Below are positions 6,128-13,617 of a stretch of 15,018 nucleotides of DNA, piece by piece. The number at the start of each line of letters is the position of its first letter. Position 1 is the first letter of the stretch. The stretch covers positions 1 through 15,018 of the forward strand of contig FR895408.1 in assembly GCA_000435595.1 (NCBI GenBank). The letters run 5' to 3'. The notes below the pieces were generated by a model that was not told where the DNA came from, did not search any database, and worked only from the letters and a program-made list of their open reading frames with translations. Made by a program: the position numbers and the translations under genes. Origin of the DNA: Firmicutes bacterium CAG:882. GTDB lineage: Bacteria > Bacillota > Clostridia > Lachnospirales > Lachnospiraceae.

Positions 6128-7087
6128 ATGAACGCAGTATTAGAAGAGATTAGTAAGATTGGTATTGTTCCTGTTATTGCACTTGATGATGCTAAGGATG
6201 CAGAGCCTCTTGCAAAGGCACTTGTTGAGGGCGGCATCCCATGTGCAGAGGTTACATTCCGTACAGCATGCGCAGCAGATGTTATTAAGATTATGACAAC
6301 AAAGTATCCTGAGCTTTTAGTAGGCGCAGGTACTGTTCTTACAACAGAGCAGGTTGACAGAGCAGTTGAGGCAGGCGCTAAGTTCATCGTAAGCCCTGGT
6401 CTTAATCCTAAGGTTGTTAAGTACTGTGTTGATAAGGGAATCCCTGTAACACCTGGTACATCTAATCCAAGTGATGTTGAGCAGGCTATCGAGCTTGGAC
6501 TTGAGGTTGTTAAGTTCTTCCCTGCAGAGCAGGCAGGCGGTCTTGCAATGATTAAGGCTATGTCAGCTCCGTATGTTAACATGAAGTTCATGCCGACAGG
6601 CGGTATCAATGCAGATAACCTTACATCATACCTTGATTTCAAGAAGATTATCGCTTGCGGTGGTTCATGGATGGTTAAGAAGGATCTCGTTGCAGCAGGT
6701 AAGTTCGATGAGATTACTAGGCTTACAAGACAGGCTGTTGAGAAGATGCTCGGCTTCGAGGTTAGACATGTTGGTGTTAATCTTACAAGCGAGGCAGAGG
6801 CAGAGGAACTTGCTGACAAGTTCAGCGATATGTTCGGATTTGAGAAGAAGGTTGGAAACAGCTCAATTTTCTCAGGTACAGGCTTTGAGCTTATGAAGAA
6901 CGGCGGACGCGGAACACATGGTCATATCGCTATCGCTACTAACTATATCGAGAGAGCTATCTATCATCTTGAGAGAAGAGGCTTCAAGTTCGATAAGGAT
7001 TCAGCAGTAGTTAAGGACGGCAAGCTTAAGGCTATCTATTTCGAGGGAGAGTTCGGCGGATTTGGCGTACATCTTGTACAGAAGTAA
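6128..7087 (+). CDS. kdgA: KDPG aldolase fused to a C-terminal VOC/glyoxalase-like domain
   Basis: Residues 1 to about 208 are a complete class I KDPG/KHG aldolase, which cleaves 2-keto-3-deoxy-6-phosphogluconate to pyruvate and glyceraldehyde-3-phosphate. The Schiff-base lysine is K129 (VVKFFPAE), with E41 and R45 (EVTFR) and T69 (GAGTV) matching E. coli Eda K133, E45, R49 and T73 at a constant offset of four. Typical aldolases end near 210 aa. Here about 110 residues follow (about 211-319) with a VOC fold pattern: HVGVNL (H214), SGTGFELM (E254), GHIAIAT (H266) and a final FGVHLVQ strand (H315), which could form a metal site of the glyoxalase type. The second activity is unknown; epimerase, lyase or regulatory roles are possible. 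GAGGA at 6119-6123 supports the start. It is a separate unit with its own promoter and terminator, downstream of the uxaBA operon. KDG kinase is not in the window. Confidence 0.93.
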   Translation: MNAVLEEISKIGIVPVIALDDAKDAEPLAKALVEGGIPCAEVTFRTACAADVIKIMTTKYPELLVGAGTVLTTEQVDRAVEAGAKFIVSPGLNPKVVKYCVDKGIPVTPGTSNPSDVEQAIELGLEVVKFFPAEQAGGLAMIKAMSAPYVNMKFMPTGGINADNLTSYLDFKKIIACGGSWMVKKDLVAAGKFDEITRLTRQAVEKMLGFEVRHVGVNLTSEAEAEELADKFSDMFGFEKKVGNSSIFSGTGFELMKNGGRGTHGHIAIATNYIERAIYHLERRGFKFDKDSAVVKDGKLKAIYFEGEFGGFGVHLVQK

Positions 7088-7104
7088 TTATATTGATTCC
7101 GGGG

Positions 7105-7130
7105 GCGGCATTTTTATGCCGCTCTTTTTT
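7105..7130 (+). terminator. Rho-independent terminator of kdgA
   Basis: GCGGCAT (7105-7111) pairs with ATGCCGC (7116-7122) across a TTTT loop and is followed by TCTTTTTT. It lies 18 nt past the kdgA stop. Confidence 0.93.
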
Positions 7131-7142
7131 CTTACTTTGATA

Positions 7143-7171
7143 TGGACGAGTACTGATTAATGTGCTATAAT
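7143..7171 (+). promoter_or_regulatory. Extended -10 promoter of the BIG2 gene
   Basis: TATAAT at 7166-7171 is preceded by TGC (an extended -10 TGn) and, 17 bp upstream, by TGGACG (7143-7148), which matches four of six -35 positions. The start is predicted near 7178, giving a leader of about 80 nt. Confidence 0.65.
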
Positions 7172-7236
7172 ATGACAGAATATAAGAATTATAAGGTGTA
7201 TACTGTGCTTATGGCAGCAACATTGCAAAATACAAT

Positions 7237-10200
7237 ATGATATGGGAGAGTGAATCCGCAATGGATAAGTTTAAGAACATATTGAAGAAGAATGTCAGAT
7301 GGGTGGTCACGGGAGCTGTGATTGCACTGATTATGGGAGGAGCGTTTTTCGGATACAGGGCATATGTGCAGGCTGTATCGGGCTTTATTTTTACCGTATC
7401 CGAGCTGTCGTCGTTCTCAGATACAGCGAAGGTATCAGCCAAGGTGAAGGTTGACCCGGTTCTTTCAAGTATACCGGATGAATTTCAGGATTCATACAGC
7501 AGAGACAATTTTAAATGGTCAGTAACGGACAGCGATGGTTATCCGGTTTTCAAAATCACGGACACAACAGCGACACCGGGAGTTGCAGTTCTTGAGGAGA
7601 TTGGCGCAGGTGCTTCATATGTAACTGCTTCATATTATGATTCCTTCTATACGAATGCTGACGGCAATAAGGTCACTGTCGGCTCGGGGGATGACACAAC
7701 CGGTCTTACATTCCATGAATTGTCATCAGATGCACAGAATTCGCTTACGGTGAGAGTACCTCTCAGAATGATGCCTTATGTGGATTCCAATATTATGACG
7801 GCTGCCAACAGCACATTTACAGTTAAGGACAATGCATTCTATATTACATATAACGCATATACACATCAGGACAGTGTGACAAGTGATTGGCTCAATGATT
7901 TCCATCAGGTCAGCCTGTCCTACAATCCTAATGTTCTTACGATTGGCACAACGAGTTACGGACAGAATCTTTCAACAACAACCTTCAACACGATCGGCGG
8001 AGGTTCAGCAGGTGTATGGGCTACGGTTGACGGAGTTATGTACAGCTTAGGCCAGAAGGTATATGTCGGAGTTAAGACAACAACCAAGGGTGATATGGGT
8101 ATTGAGGTGGAGCAGGATTCATATGTTTCACTCAGCGAAGGATATACCAATATCCTTGCAGGAAGTTTCGGCTACACAGACCCTGACGGAAATAAGAGCA
8201 TATATTTTTGGACAAATGAGCAGAGAGAGAGGGCTCTTGATTCATCACTTACGCTCGTCGATGTAGTTGATGTATCTGAGTCGGGCGTTATCACAGGTAA
8301 GTATGCAGGTACGACAAGCGTATACGCAAGCTGTAAGCCTATGAATGAGAGCTACAATACCGATGGAAGCCTCAAGACGGAATACGCATGTAAGATTAAT
8401 GTCAAGGTTCCTTTCGCGATGAAGTTCGACAAGGAGATTTTGGTAAGTATCGGTGATAATATTCCTCTTTATACAACAGCCTTCGACAGCAACGTTACTT
8501 ATTCCTATGAGTATAACAATGAGGGTGCTGTTCAGCAGATAAGCACAGGTCTTTATGAGGCTGTTAAGGAAGGTACAGCCAAGATTAAGGTCGTTATCGA
8601 GGAAGTTGCCAATGGTGTGACAACAGGTGTCAAGCAGGAGCAGATAGTTGTAATCAGAGTTATTGATAAGCTCATGATTTCCAAGTCTGAGACAAGCGTT
8701 AATGTAGGCTTCAAGACGCAGGTATCTGCCATCCCTACAAGTACAGATACGGACAAGGTATCCAATGTAACATGGAAGAGTGCTGATGAGAGCATTGCTA
8801 CTGTAGAGTGGGATGACTCATCATTTGAATCGGCACTGGATGTTACCATTACCGGTGTCAGCAAGGGTAAGACAATTATTTACGCATATCAGACGGTCGG
8901 AGGCGTGGTCAAGGTTGCAAGCATGGAGGTTAATGTCACAATTCCGGTTGACGGTATTACTTTGAGTGAGCCGCAGAATGGTAAGGCTTATCTTACAATG
9001 TATCTTGGACAGACATTGACAATCTATGCTGATTTACAGTACAGCGATAACAATGTGCCGGATAATACAGAACTTATCTGGACTGCTTCAGGTTCGGCAC
9101 AGGCACAGTCACTTATAACGCTGAATCCTGTTATAACGACCGGTGTTCATCAGTCCTGTGATGTCACGGCGGCAGGACTTGGTAATACAACACTCACCGT
9201 ATATTCCAAGGATAACAGCCAGATTGTCAACCTTGATATTTTTATAACAGAGCGTCCTACGTCAATTGAGCTGTCGGACACAAGTGTTGTTGTTGCTATG
9301 TCACAGAAGCAGTATCAGCTTACCGGCTATGTACACTCCGCAACAGATGGCTGTGAGCAGTCGATTATATGGACATCGCTTAACACAAATGTGGTCACGG
9401 TAGATCCTAACACAGGACTTGTAACGCTTGTAGCACCTGGTTCGACCGAGATATGTGCGACATCGGCGGTAGACCCTAGCGTCACGGCGTACTGTCATTT
9501 TGAGGTTGCCCAGGATGTATACGGAATAATTCTTGACAAGACAAGTCTTACATTTAATGTGGGTGATACATACAGACTTACGGCAACGGTCAACCCTGCC
9601 AATGCTTATGATAAGACAATGAAGTGGACATCGTCTAACCCTGAGGTTGTAGAGGTTGAGAACACAACGGCTTACGAGAATCTTCTCACAGCCAAGTCAA
9701 GCGGCAGTGCGACAATTTTTGCCGAGACAAATGACGGAGGCTTTATAGCATACTGTAATGTCAAGGTTCTTCAGCCTGTTACCGGCATCACTTTAAGCAA
9801 TACTGAGATAACGGTGAGAAAGGGAACGGAGTTCTACCTTAATGCGGTATGTGCTCCGGATACGGCAGATGATAAGACGATAGTGTGGTCGACAAGCGAT
9901 GCACAGGTTGCCACGGTATCATCGGATGGTAAGGTAATTACCGTAGGTGTGGGACAGTGTATAATTACGGCAACCAACCCTGCCTCGAAGCAGGAAGCTT
10001 CATGTACGGTTGTTGTGCTTGAACCTTTGACAGGTCTTACCCTCAACACCTATTACCAGAACATGGTCAAGGGTACACGATTCGTGCTCGTTCCTAATGT
10101 TGAACCTGCAACGGCTTCTAATAAGAATGTTACATTCTGGTCAAGTGATTCGGACATTGCAACAGTTGATGAGAAGGGTGTTATAACGGCTGTTAAGGGC

Positions 10201-11286
10201 GGTGTATGTGAAATCGTTGTAACGACTGAAGAGGGAAGCTTTACTCAGAAGTGTGTTATCGCGGTTAAGGAATATGTTGATACAATTACATTGTCGGATA
10301 AAAGCAGGTATCTTAATTATGGGGCTTCATATACGATTTCTGCAACGGTAGGTCCTGAGAGTGCTTCCGATAAGGGAATAATATGGAGTTCAAGCAATGA
10401 GTCAATTCTCAAGGTTAATCAGTATGGCACCATATCGGGTGTCGGATACGGAACGGCTATTGTGACTGCAACGGCTGCCGACGGAAGTGGTGTAAGTGCT
10501 TCATGTATCGTTCAGGTTGTAAAGCCTGTAACGAACATCAAGTTGTCGGAATCTAAGATTACGCTCTATGTCGGTGATGTATTCCATCTTGTCTCAACCG
10601 TAGAGCCGGCTGACGCATCAGTTAAGAAGCTTGCATGGACTTCATCTGATACATCGGTTGCGAAGGTATATGATGATGGTGATGTTGAGGCTGTCGGAGT
10701 CGGACGATGCAAGGTATATGCTACGTCAACAGACGGCAATAATGTTGTTGCCGAGTGTACGATTATAGTTAAGCAGATTGTGAGTGCTTCTTCCGTAACG
10801 ATTAATTCACATGAGATACTTATGCTCACGGGCAAGATGAGAACACTTACCGCAAGATTATATCCTACTAATTCAACAGAGACGGTACATTGGGTATCTT
10901 CAGATACCTCCGTAGTAGTTGTTGACAGTAACGGACAGATTACAACGGTAGGACCTGGTTCGTGTCAGGTTACGGCTTATACCACTTATGGAACGGTACA
11001 GGATACATGTACGGTATATTCAATGGCTATAAGCAAGTCCTCGACTGTACTTGAACAATATGATACATTCAATCTGTATGTGGACGGTGCTCCTTCAAGT
11101 GCATCTGTGTCATGGAGAAGCAGTAATCCTAGAATTGCAACCGTAACACAGAGGGGTATTGTTACGGCACGTATGCCGGGTGAGTGCACAATCACTGCAA
11201 CCGTTGACGGAAAGACGGTGACATGTAATGTGACGGTTCGCTCGATAGATCCTGATAAGTTTATCAATAAGACTAACGTTGAATAG
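7237..11286 (+). CDS. Large membrane-anchored surface protein with tandem BIG2 Ig-like modules
   Basis: The frame is 1349 codons. The true start is probably the ATG at 7261 (MDKFKNILKK), because GGGAG (7244-7248) lies upstream of it and nothing precedes 7237. Residue numbers count from 7237. A basic N-terminus is followed by one hydrophobic segment (about 21-46), an export signal or anchor with a possible cleavage after VQA. Residues about 50-330 match nothing I recognise. Ig-like modules of the BIG2 type follow, roughly 391-475 (weak), 476-570, 571-672, 675-757, 761-845, 847-928, 930-1010, 1013-1096, 1098-1179, 1184-1260 and 1262-1335. They repeat the pattern I-x-L-S...G...L-A-x-V-x-P...W-x-S-S-D...A-T-V...G-x-I-T-A-V-x-x-G...C-x-V-x-V. 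There is no LPXTG sorting signal; the end is short and polar. Adhesion or a cell-wall spacer is a reasonable inference; no catalytic domain is visible. It is transcribed alone. Confidence 0.9.
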   Translation: MIWESESAMDKFKNILKKNVRWVVTGAVIALIMGGAFFGYRAYVQAVSGFIFTVSELSSFSDTAKVSAKVKVDPVLSSIPDEFQDSYSRDNFKWSVTDSDGYPVFKITDTTATPGVAVLEEIGAGASYVTASYYDSFYTNADGNKVTVGSGDDTTGLTFHELSSDAQNSLTVRVPLRMMPYVDSNIMTAANSTFTVKDNAFYITYNAYTHQDSVTSDWLNDFHQVSLSYNPNVLTIGTTSYGQNLSTTTFNTIGGGSAGVWATVDGVMYSLGQKVYVGVKTTTKGDMGIEVEQDSYVSLSEGYTNILAGSFGYTDPDGNKSIYFWTNEQRERALDSSLTLVDVVDVSESGVITGKYAGTTSVYASCKPMNESYNTDGSLKTEYACKINVKVPFAMKFDKEILVSIGDNIPLYTTAFDSNVTYSYEYNNEGAVQQISTGLYEAVKEGTAKIKVVIEEVANGVTTGVKQEQIVVIRVIDKLMISKSETSVNVGFKTQVSAIPTSTDTDKVSNVTWKSADESIATVEWDDSSFESALDVTITGVSKGKTIIYAYQTVGGVVKVASMEVNVTIPVDGITLSEPQNGKAYLTMYLGQTLTIYADLQYSDNNVPDNTELIWTASGSAQAQSLITLNPVITTGVHQSCDVTAAGLGNTTLTVYSKDNSQIVNLDIFITERPTSIELSDTSVVVAMSQKQYQLTGYVHSATDGCEQSIIWTSLNTNVVTVDPNTGLVTLVAPGSTEICATSAVDPSVTAYCHFEVAQDVYGIILDKTSLTFNVGDTYRLTATVNPANAYDKTMKWTSSNPEVVEVENTTAYENLLTAKSSGSATIFAETNDGGFIAYCNVKVLQPVTGITLSNTEITVRKGTEFYLNAVCAPDTADDKTIVWSTSDAQVATVSSDGKVITVGVGQCIITATNPASKQEASCTVVVLEPLTGLTLNTYYQNMVKGTRFVLVPNVEPATASNKNVTFWSSDSDIATVDEKGVITAVKGGVCEIVVTTEEGSFTQKCVIAVKEYVDTITLSDKSRYLNYGASYTISATVGPESASDKGIIWSSSNESILKVNQYGTISGVGYGTAIVTATAADGSGVSASCIVQVVKPVTNIKLSESKITLYVGDVFHLVSTVEPADASVKKLAWTSSDTSVAKVYDDGDVEAVGVGRCKVYATSTDGNNVVAECTIIVKQIVSASSVTINSHEILMLTGKMRTLTARLYPTNSTETVHWVSSDTSVVVVDSNGQITTVGPGSCQVTAYTTYGTVQDTCTVYSMAISKSSTVLEQYDTFNLYVDGAPSSASVSWRSSNPRIATVTQRGIVTARMPGECTITATVDGKTVTCNVTVRSIDPDKFINKTNVE

Positions 11287-11296
11287 TATAAATGAG

Positions 11297-11328
11297 AAAA
11301 GGTATGCCGCATCCGGCATACCTTTTTT
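11297..11328. terminator. First terminator after the BIG2 gene
   Basis: GGTATGCCG (11301-11309) pairs with CGGCATACC (11314-11322), flanked by AAAA on the left and TTTTTT on the right. It starts about 10 nt after the stop codon and is strongest in the plus direction. Confidence 0.93.
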
Positions 11329-11332
11329 AGAC

Positions 11333-11375
11333 AGCTTGAAGCCCCGGGGGATTAGTCCGGGGCTTCGAGCTTTTT
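11333..11375 (+). terminator. Second, GC-rich terminator after the BIG2 gene
   Basis: GAAGCCCCGG (11338-11347) pairs perfectly with CCGGGGCTTC (11357-11366). One wobble and AGCT/AGCT (11333-11336, 11368-11371) extend the stem, and a run of five T (11371-11375) follows. It is a very stable back-up to the preceding hairpin. Confidence 0.92.
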
Positions 11376-11543
11376 AAATATGAGGGGGGAGATAGAAAGC
11401 ATTAACTTTGCTATCCGTGATTTATTATATAGATATGTTGTGACCATTTTGTGTATAACAAGTAAAATAAAAGGGAAAAAATTATAAAAAGAAAATGAAA
11501 ATCAGACCAACGATGACAAAAATATTACATTTTTATTGAAGTG
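11376..11543. other. AT-rich intergenic stretch with no gene seen
   Basis: No open frame with a ribosome-binding site was found. A small hairpin can form at 11391-11415 (GATAG-AAAG against CTTT-G-CTATC) but has no U-run after it. No riboswitch signature was recognised. The stretch leads into the promoter at 11544-11572. Confidence 0.5.
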
Positions 11544-11572
11544 TTGAATTTTAAAATAAAGTATGCTATATT
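11544..11572 (+). promoter_or_regulatory. Extended -10 promoter of the zinc-ribbon/TPR gene
   Basis: TTGAAT (11544-11549) and TATATT (11567-11572) are spaced by 17 bp, and TGC precedes the -10. Start is predicted near 11579. A short hairpin ACGCTT/AAGCGT (11604-11609, 11618-11623) lies just before the GGAGG ribosome-binding site at 11626-11630. Confidence 0.7.
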
Positions 11573-11637
11573 AAACAAAGCTTAGAGACAAAGAGATTAA
11601 TTGACGCTTACGGATAGAAGCGTATGGAGGAATTAAT

Positions 11638-13365
11638 ATGATTCGTTGTGAAAATTGCGGGCATAAGTTAAACGCCGGCCAGAAGGTATGTGATGTATGC
11701 GGCAGACCGGTGCCTGCCAGAAATACAGAGGATGCTGAGTTAGAGGAGCAGCTTGCTAAGTCAATAGCACAGATTGTAGAGAATGAGACGTCTGATGCAC
11801 AGGTTTACTTAAAAGAGATTCAGGGGACACTTGATAAGTCTGACAGTTCGAGAAAACAGGCGGAAACAGGGAAGAGAGATGTGCTTGGCGTGTCTCAGAG
11901 AAGTGTGGCAAGTCAGGCGGGAAGTGCAAGAAAAAATATTGATTATTCGTCCGAGCAGCCTTTGAGACGTCAGAGTACACAGACGAGGAATAGTGCTCAG
12001 ATGAGAAACAGTGCGCAGACGAGGCAGAACACGGCTTCAAATCAGAATACGAGAACAAGACAGAATACAGCCTCTGATAATAGGAGATATTCTGAGGAGC
12101 AGGAGAGAATGTCAGCCAAAAAGAAGAACAAGAAGAACAATGGCGGTAAGATTGCGGTGATTGTGATTTCAGTCATTGTGGCGGTTGTTGCAATTGTTGC
12201 ACTTGCTTTTTTTACAATTAATATGGTACTTAAGAAGGCACAGAACAATTTTGCATATTATAACAATACCGGAATTGAGTATGTACAGAATGGAAAGTAT
12301 GCTGAGGCTGTTCCGTATCTTGAAAAGGCACTTACGTTTTCAGAGTCGGATGGAAAGGTTAATTTGAGATTCAGTCTGTATGATTGTTATGTGGCAACGG
12401 ATAACACTGAGAAGGCGGTGAGCATGCTGTATAATATTCTTGGCGTAGACGAGTATAATCTTGAGGCGATTGTATATCTTGAGAACTACTACGAGAATGC
12501 GGGAGTTACTGATGCACTGGTTGAGCTTTATAATAAGTATAAGGACACAGCGGCGGCAGCAGCGGTACAGAAGTATTATGTCGAAGCTCCTAAGATAAGC
12601 CTTGAAGGCGGAAAGTATACTTCCACATTGGACATTCAGATCACCTCGGACTATGATTTTGATATATATTATACAACTGATGGAAGTGAACCGACAACCG
12701 GCAGTACGCTTTATACCGGAAGTATAGAAATCGGCGATGGAAATACAACACTTAAGTGTATAGCTGTTAACGGGTATAATATTGTAAGTGAAGTTGTGAC
12801 AGCGGAGTATGAGGTGGAATACAAGCAGCCGGATGAGCCTACAATAAGTCCGAGGAGCGGAAGCTATGAGACTGAGCAGCTTATTGTAATCGGAAATATT
12901 CCTGCGGGTGGGAAGGCTTATTACACGCTTGACAATACCACACCTACTGACAAATCCACAGAGTATAAGGGACCTTTTGATATGCCTGTTGGAAACAATG
13001 TATTGTCAGTTGTGACCTATGATAAGAAGGGATTAAAGAGTCAGGTTGTAAAGCGCAATTATGTGCTGACACTTACGGATAAGGTATCGCAGGAAAGAGC
13101 ACTTGAGATATTATGGCAGGCGATGGAATATAAGAATATGGTGGATTCACAGCACCGATCATCGGACGGAGAACCTGTAAGCCTTGTACTTGACGAGAAA
13201 AAGACAATAGACGGTCATTCTATATGGGTATTTAACATTATTGTTTCCACAGAACAGGGAGACATGAAGGCTAACTATCAGATGGGTGTTGACAGCAATG
13301 ATTCTTATGTATATACGGTATACGAGAATAATGGTGTATACACACTTGATGAGGTTGTTTATTAG
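11638..13365 (+). CDS. Zinc-ribbon, single-pass membrane protein with TPR-like and chitobiase-C-terminal-like modules
   Basis: The 575-aa protein reads in order as follows. A zinc ribbon has C4, C7, C18 and C21 (two CxxC pairs). An acidic helix spans about 31-66. A polar, basic low-complexity linker spans about 67-160, with repeated RNSAQ and TRQNTAS units. A lysine-rich patch (161-166) precedes one membrane helix at about 171-196. TPR-like helical pairs span about 203-303. Two beta modules of the chitobiase/beta-hexosaminidase C-terminal type lie at about 318-392 and 398-477, each with the YYT-x-D-x-x-x-PT signature (344-353, 428-437). A C-terminal alpha/beta domain at about 480-575 is not recognised. 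The positive patch before the helix puts the zinc ribbon in the cytoplasm and everything else outside. GGAGG sits 7 nt before the ATG. It is monocistronic between its own promoter and terminator. The function is unknown; envelope sensing or scaffolding is only a guess. Confidence 0.9.
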   Translation: MIRCENCGHKLNAGQKVCDVCGRPVPARNTEDAELEEQLAKSIAQIVENETSDAQVYLKEIQGTLDKSDSSRKQAETGKRDVLGVSQRSVASQAGSARKNIDYSSEQPLRRQSTQTRNSAQMRNSAQTRQNTASNQNTRTRQNTASDNRRYSEEQERMSAKKKNKKNNGGKIAVIVISVIVAVVAIVALAFFTINMVLKKAQNNFAYYNNTGIEYVQNGKYAEAVPYLEKALTFSESDGKVNLRFSLYDCYVATDNTEKAVSMLYNILGVDEYNLEAIVYLENYYENAGVTDALVELYNKYKDTAAAAAVQKYYVEAPKISLEGGKYTSTLDIQITSDYDFDIYYTTDGSEPTTGSTLYTGSIEIGDGNTTLKCIAVNGYNIVSEVVTAEYEVEYKQPDEPTISPRSGSYETEQLIVIGNIPAGGKAYYTLDNTTPTDKSTEYKGPFDMPVGNNVLSVVTYDKKGLKSQVVKRNYVLTLTDKVSQERALEILWQAMEYKNMVDSQHRSSDGEPVSLVLDEKKTIDGHSIWVFNIIVSTEQGDMKANYQMGVDSNDSYVYTVYENNGVYTLDEVVY

Positions 13366-13390
13366 ATTAGTGATATATAAGTATTTCATA

Positions 13391-13420
13391 TGCATCCGGT
13401 ATTATGCCGGGTGCATTTTT
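13391..13420 (+). terminator. Terminator of the zinc-ribbon/TPR gene
   Basis: TGCATCCGG (13391-13399) pairs with CCGGGTGCA (13407-13415) through nine pairs, one of them G-U, over a 7-nt loop, followed by TTTTT (13416-13420). The U-run is shared with the left arm of the next inverted repeat. Confidence 0.88.
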
Positions 13421-13454
13421 GTGTAATAGGAAACTTCGTTCCTATTACACAAAA
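13417..13454. repeat. Perfect 14-bp inverted repeat overlapping the terminator U-run
   Basis: TTTTGTGTAATAGG (13417-13430) and CCTATTACACAAAA (13441-13454) are exact reverse complements around a 10-nt centre that can add three more pairs (AAC/GTT). Neither strand has a U-run right after the stem, so it is not a plain terminator. It may be a dispersed palindromic element, a 3'-end stabiliser or a protein site. Confidence 0.75.
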
Positions 13455-13560
13455 CGCTCAGCAAGAATGTGCCGGTAAATGGCGATACATCAGAAATATT
13501 GTTGGAATTATCTGTAAAATGTGAAAATAATAAATATTTTTATTAATATTCAATAATTAG
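13455..13560. other. Intergenic stretch before nfnA, no gene seen
   Basis: The stretch is AT-rich toward its right end. A frame running 13440-13520 is open but has no start or ribosome-binding site and no recognisable family. Confidence 0.4.
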
Positions 13561-13589
13561 TTGTCTTTTAAGCTTTAATATATTAAAAT
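13561..13589 (+). promoter_or_regulatory. Predicted promoter of nfnA-nfnB
   Basis: TTGTCT (13561-13566) and TAAAAT (13584-13589) are spaced by 17 bp, matching four of six and five of six consensus positions. Start is near 13596, so the leader is about 22 nt. The area is very AT-rich, so other boxes are possible. Confidence 0.5.
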
Positions 13590-13617
13590 GTAAGAATGAA
13601 GAATTAGGAGGTATGTT

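Noticed and set aside
6031..6819. 262-codon minus-strand open frame
   Set aside because: It lies antisense to kdgA in the codon-compatible frame, has no ribosome-binding site and an unnatural Ser/Thr/Pro-rich composition. kdgA has full catalytic motifs, so this is a shadow.
7237..7260. Eight extra N-terminal codons (MIWESESA) of the BIG2 protein
   Set aside because: No ribosome-binding site precedes 7237, whereas GGGAG lies upstream of 7261, and starting at 7261 gives a normal basic export signal. The longer frame is listed but the later start is preferred.
9760..11230. Repeated DNA in the Ig-like region considered as recent duplication or as a CRISPR-like array
   Set aside because: The modules are similar in protein pattern but well diverged in DNA, with no identical repeats or uniform spacers.
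11205..11286. Search for an LPXTG-type sorting signal at the end of the BIG2 protein
   Set aside because: The end has no LPXTG, no hydrophobic segment and no basic tail. Anchoring must be through the N-terminal helix if at all.
11391..11415. Small hairpin considered as a riboswitch or terminator
   Set aside because: It is a bulged 9-bp stem with no U-run, no known aptamer core and no associated promoter upstream.
13440..13520. Short open frame after the inverted repeat considered as a gene remnant
   Set aside because: There is no start codon with a ribosome-binding site and no recognisable family, and the length is within chance.
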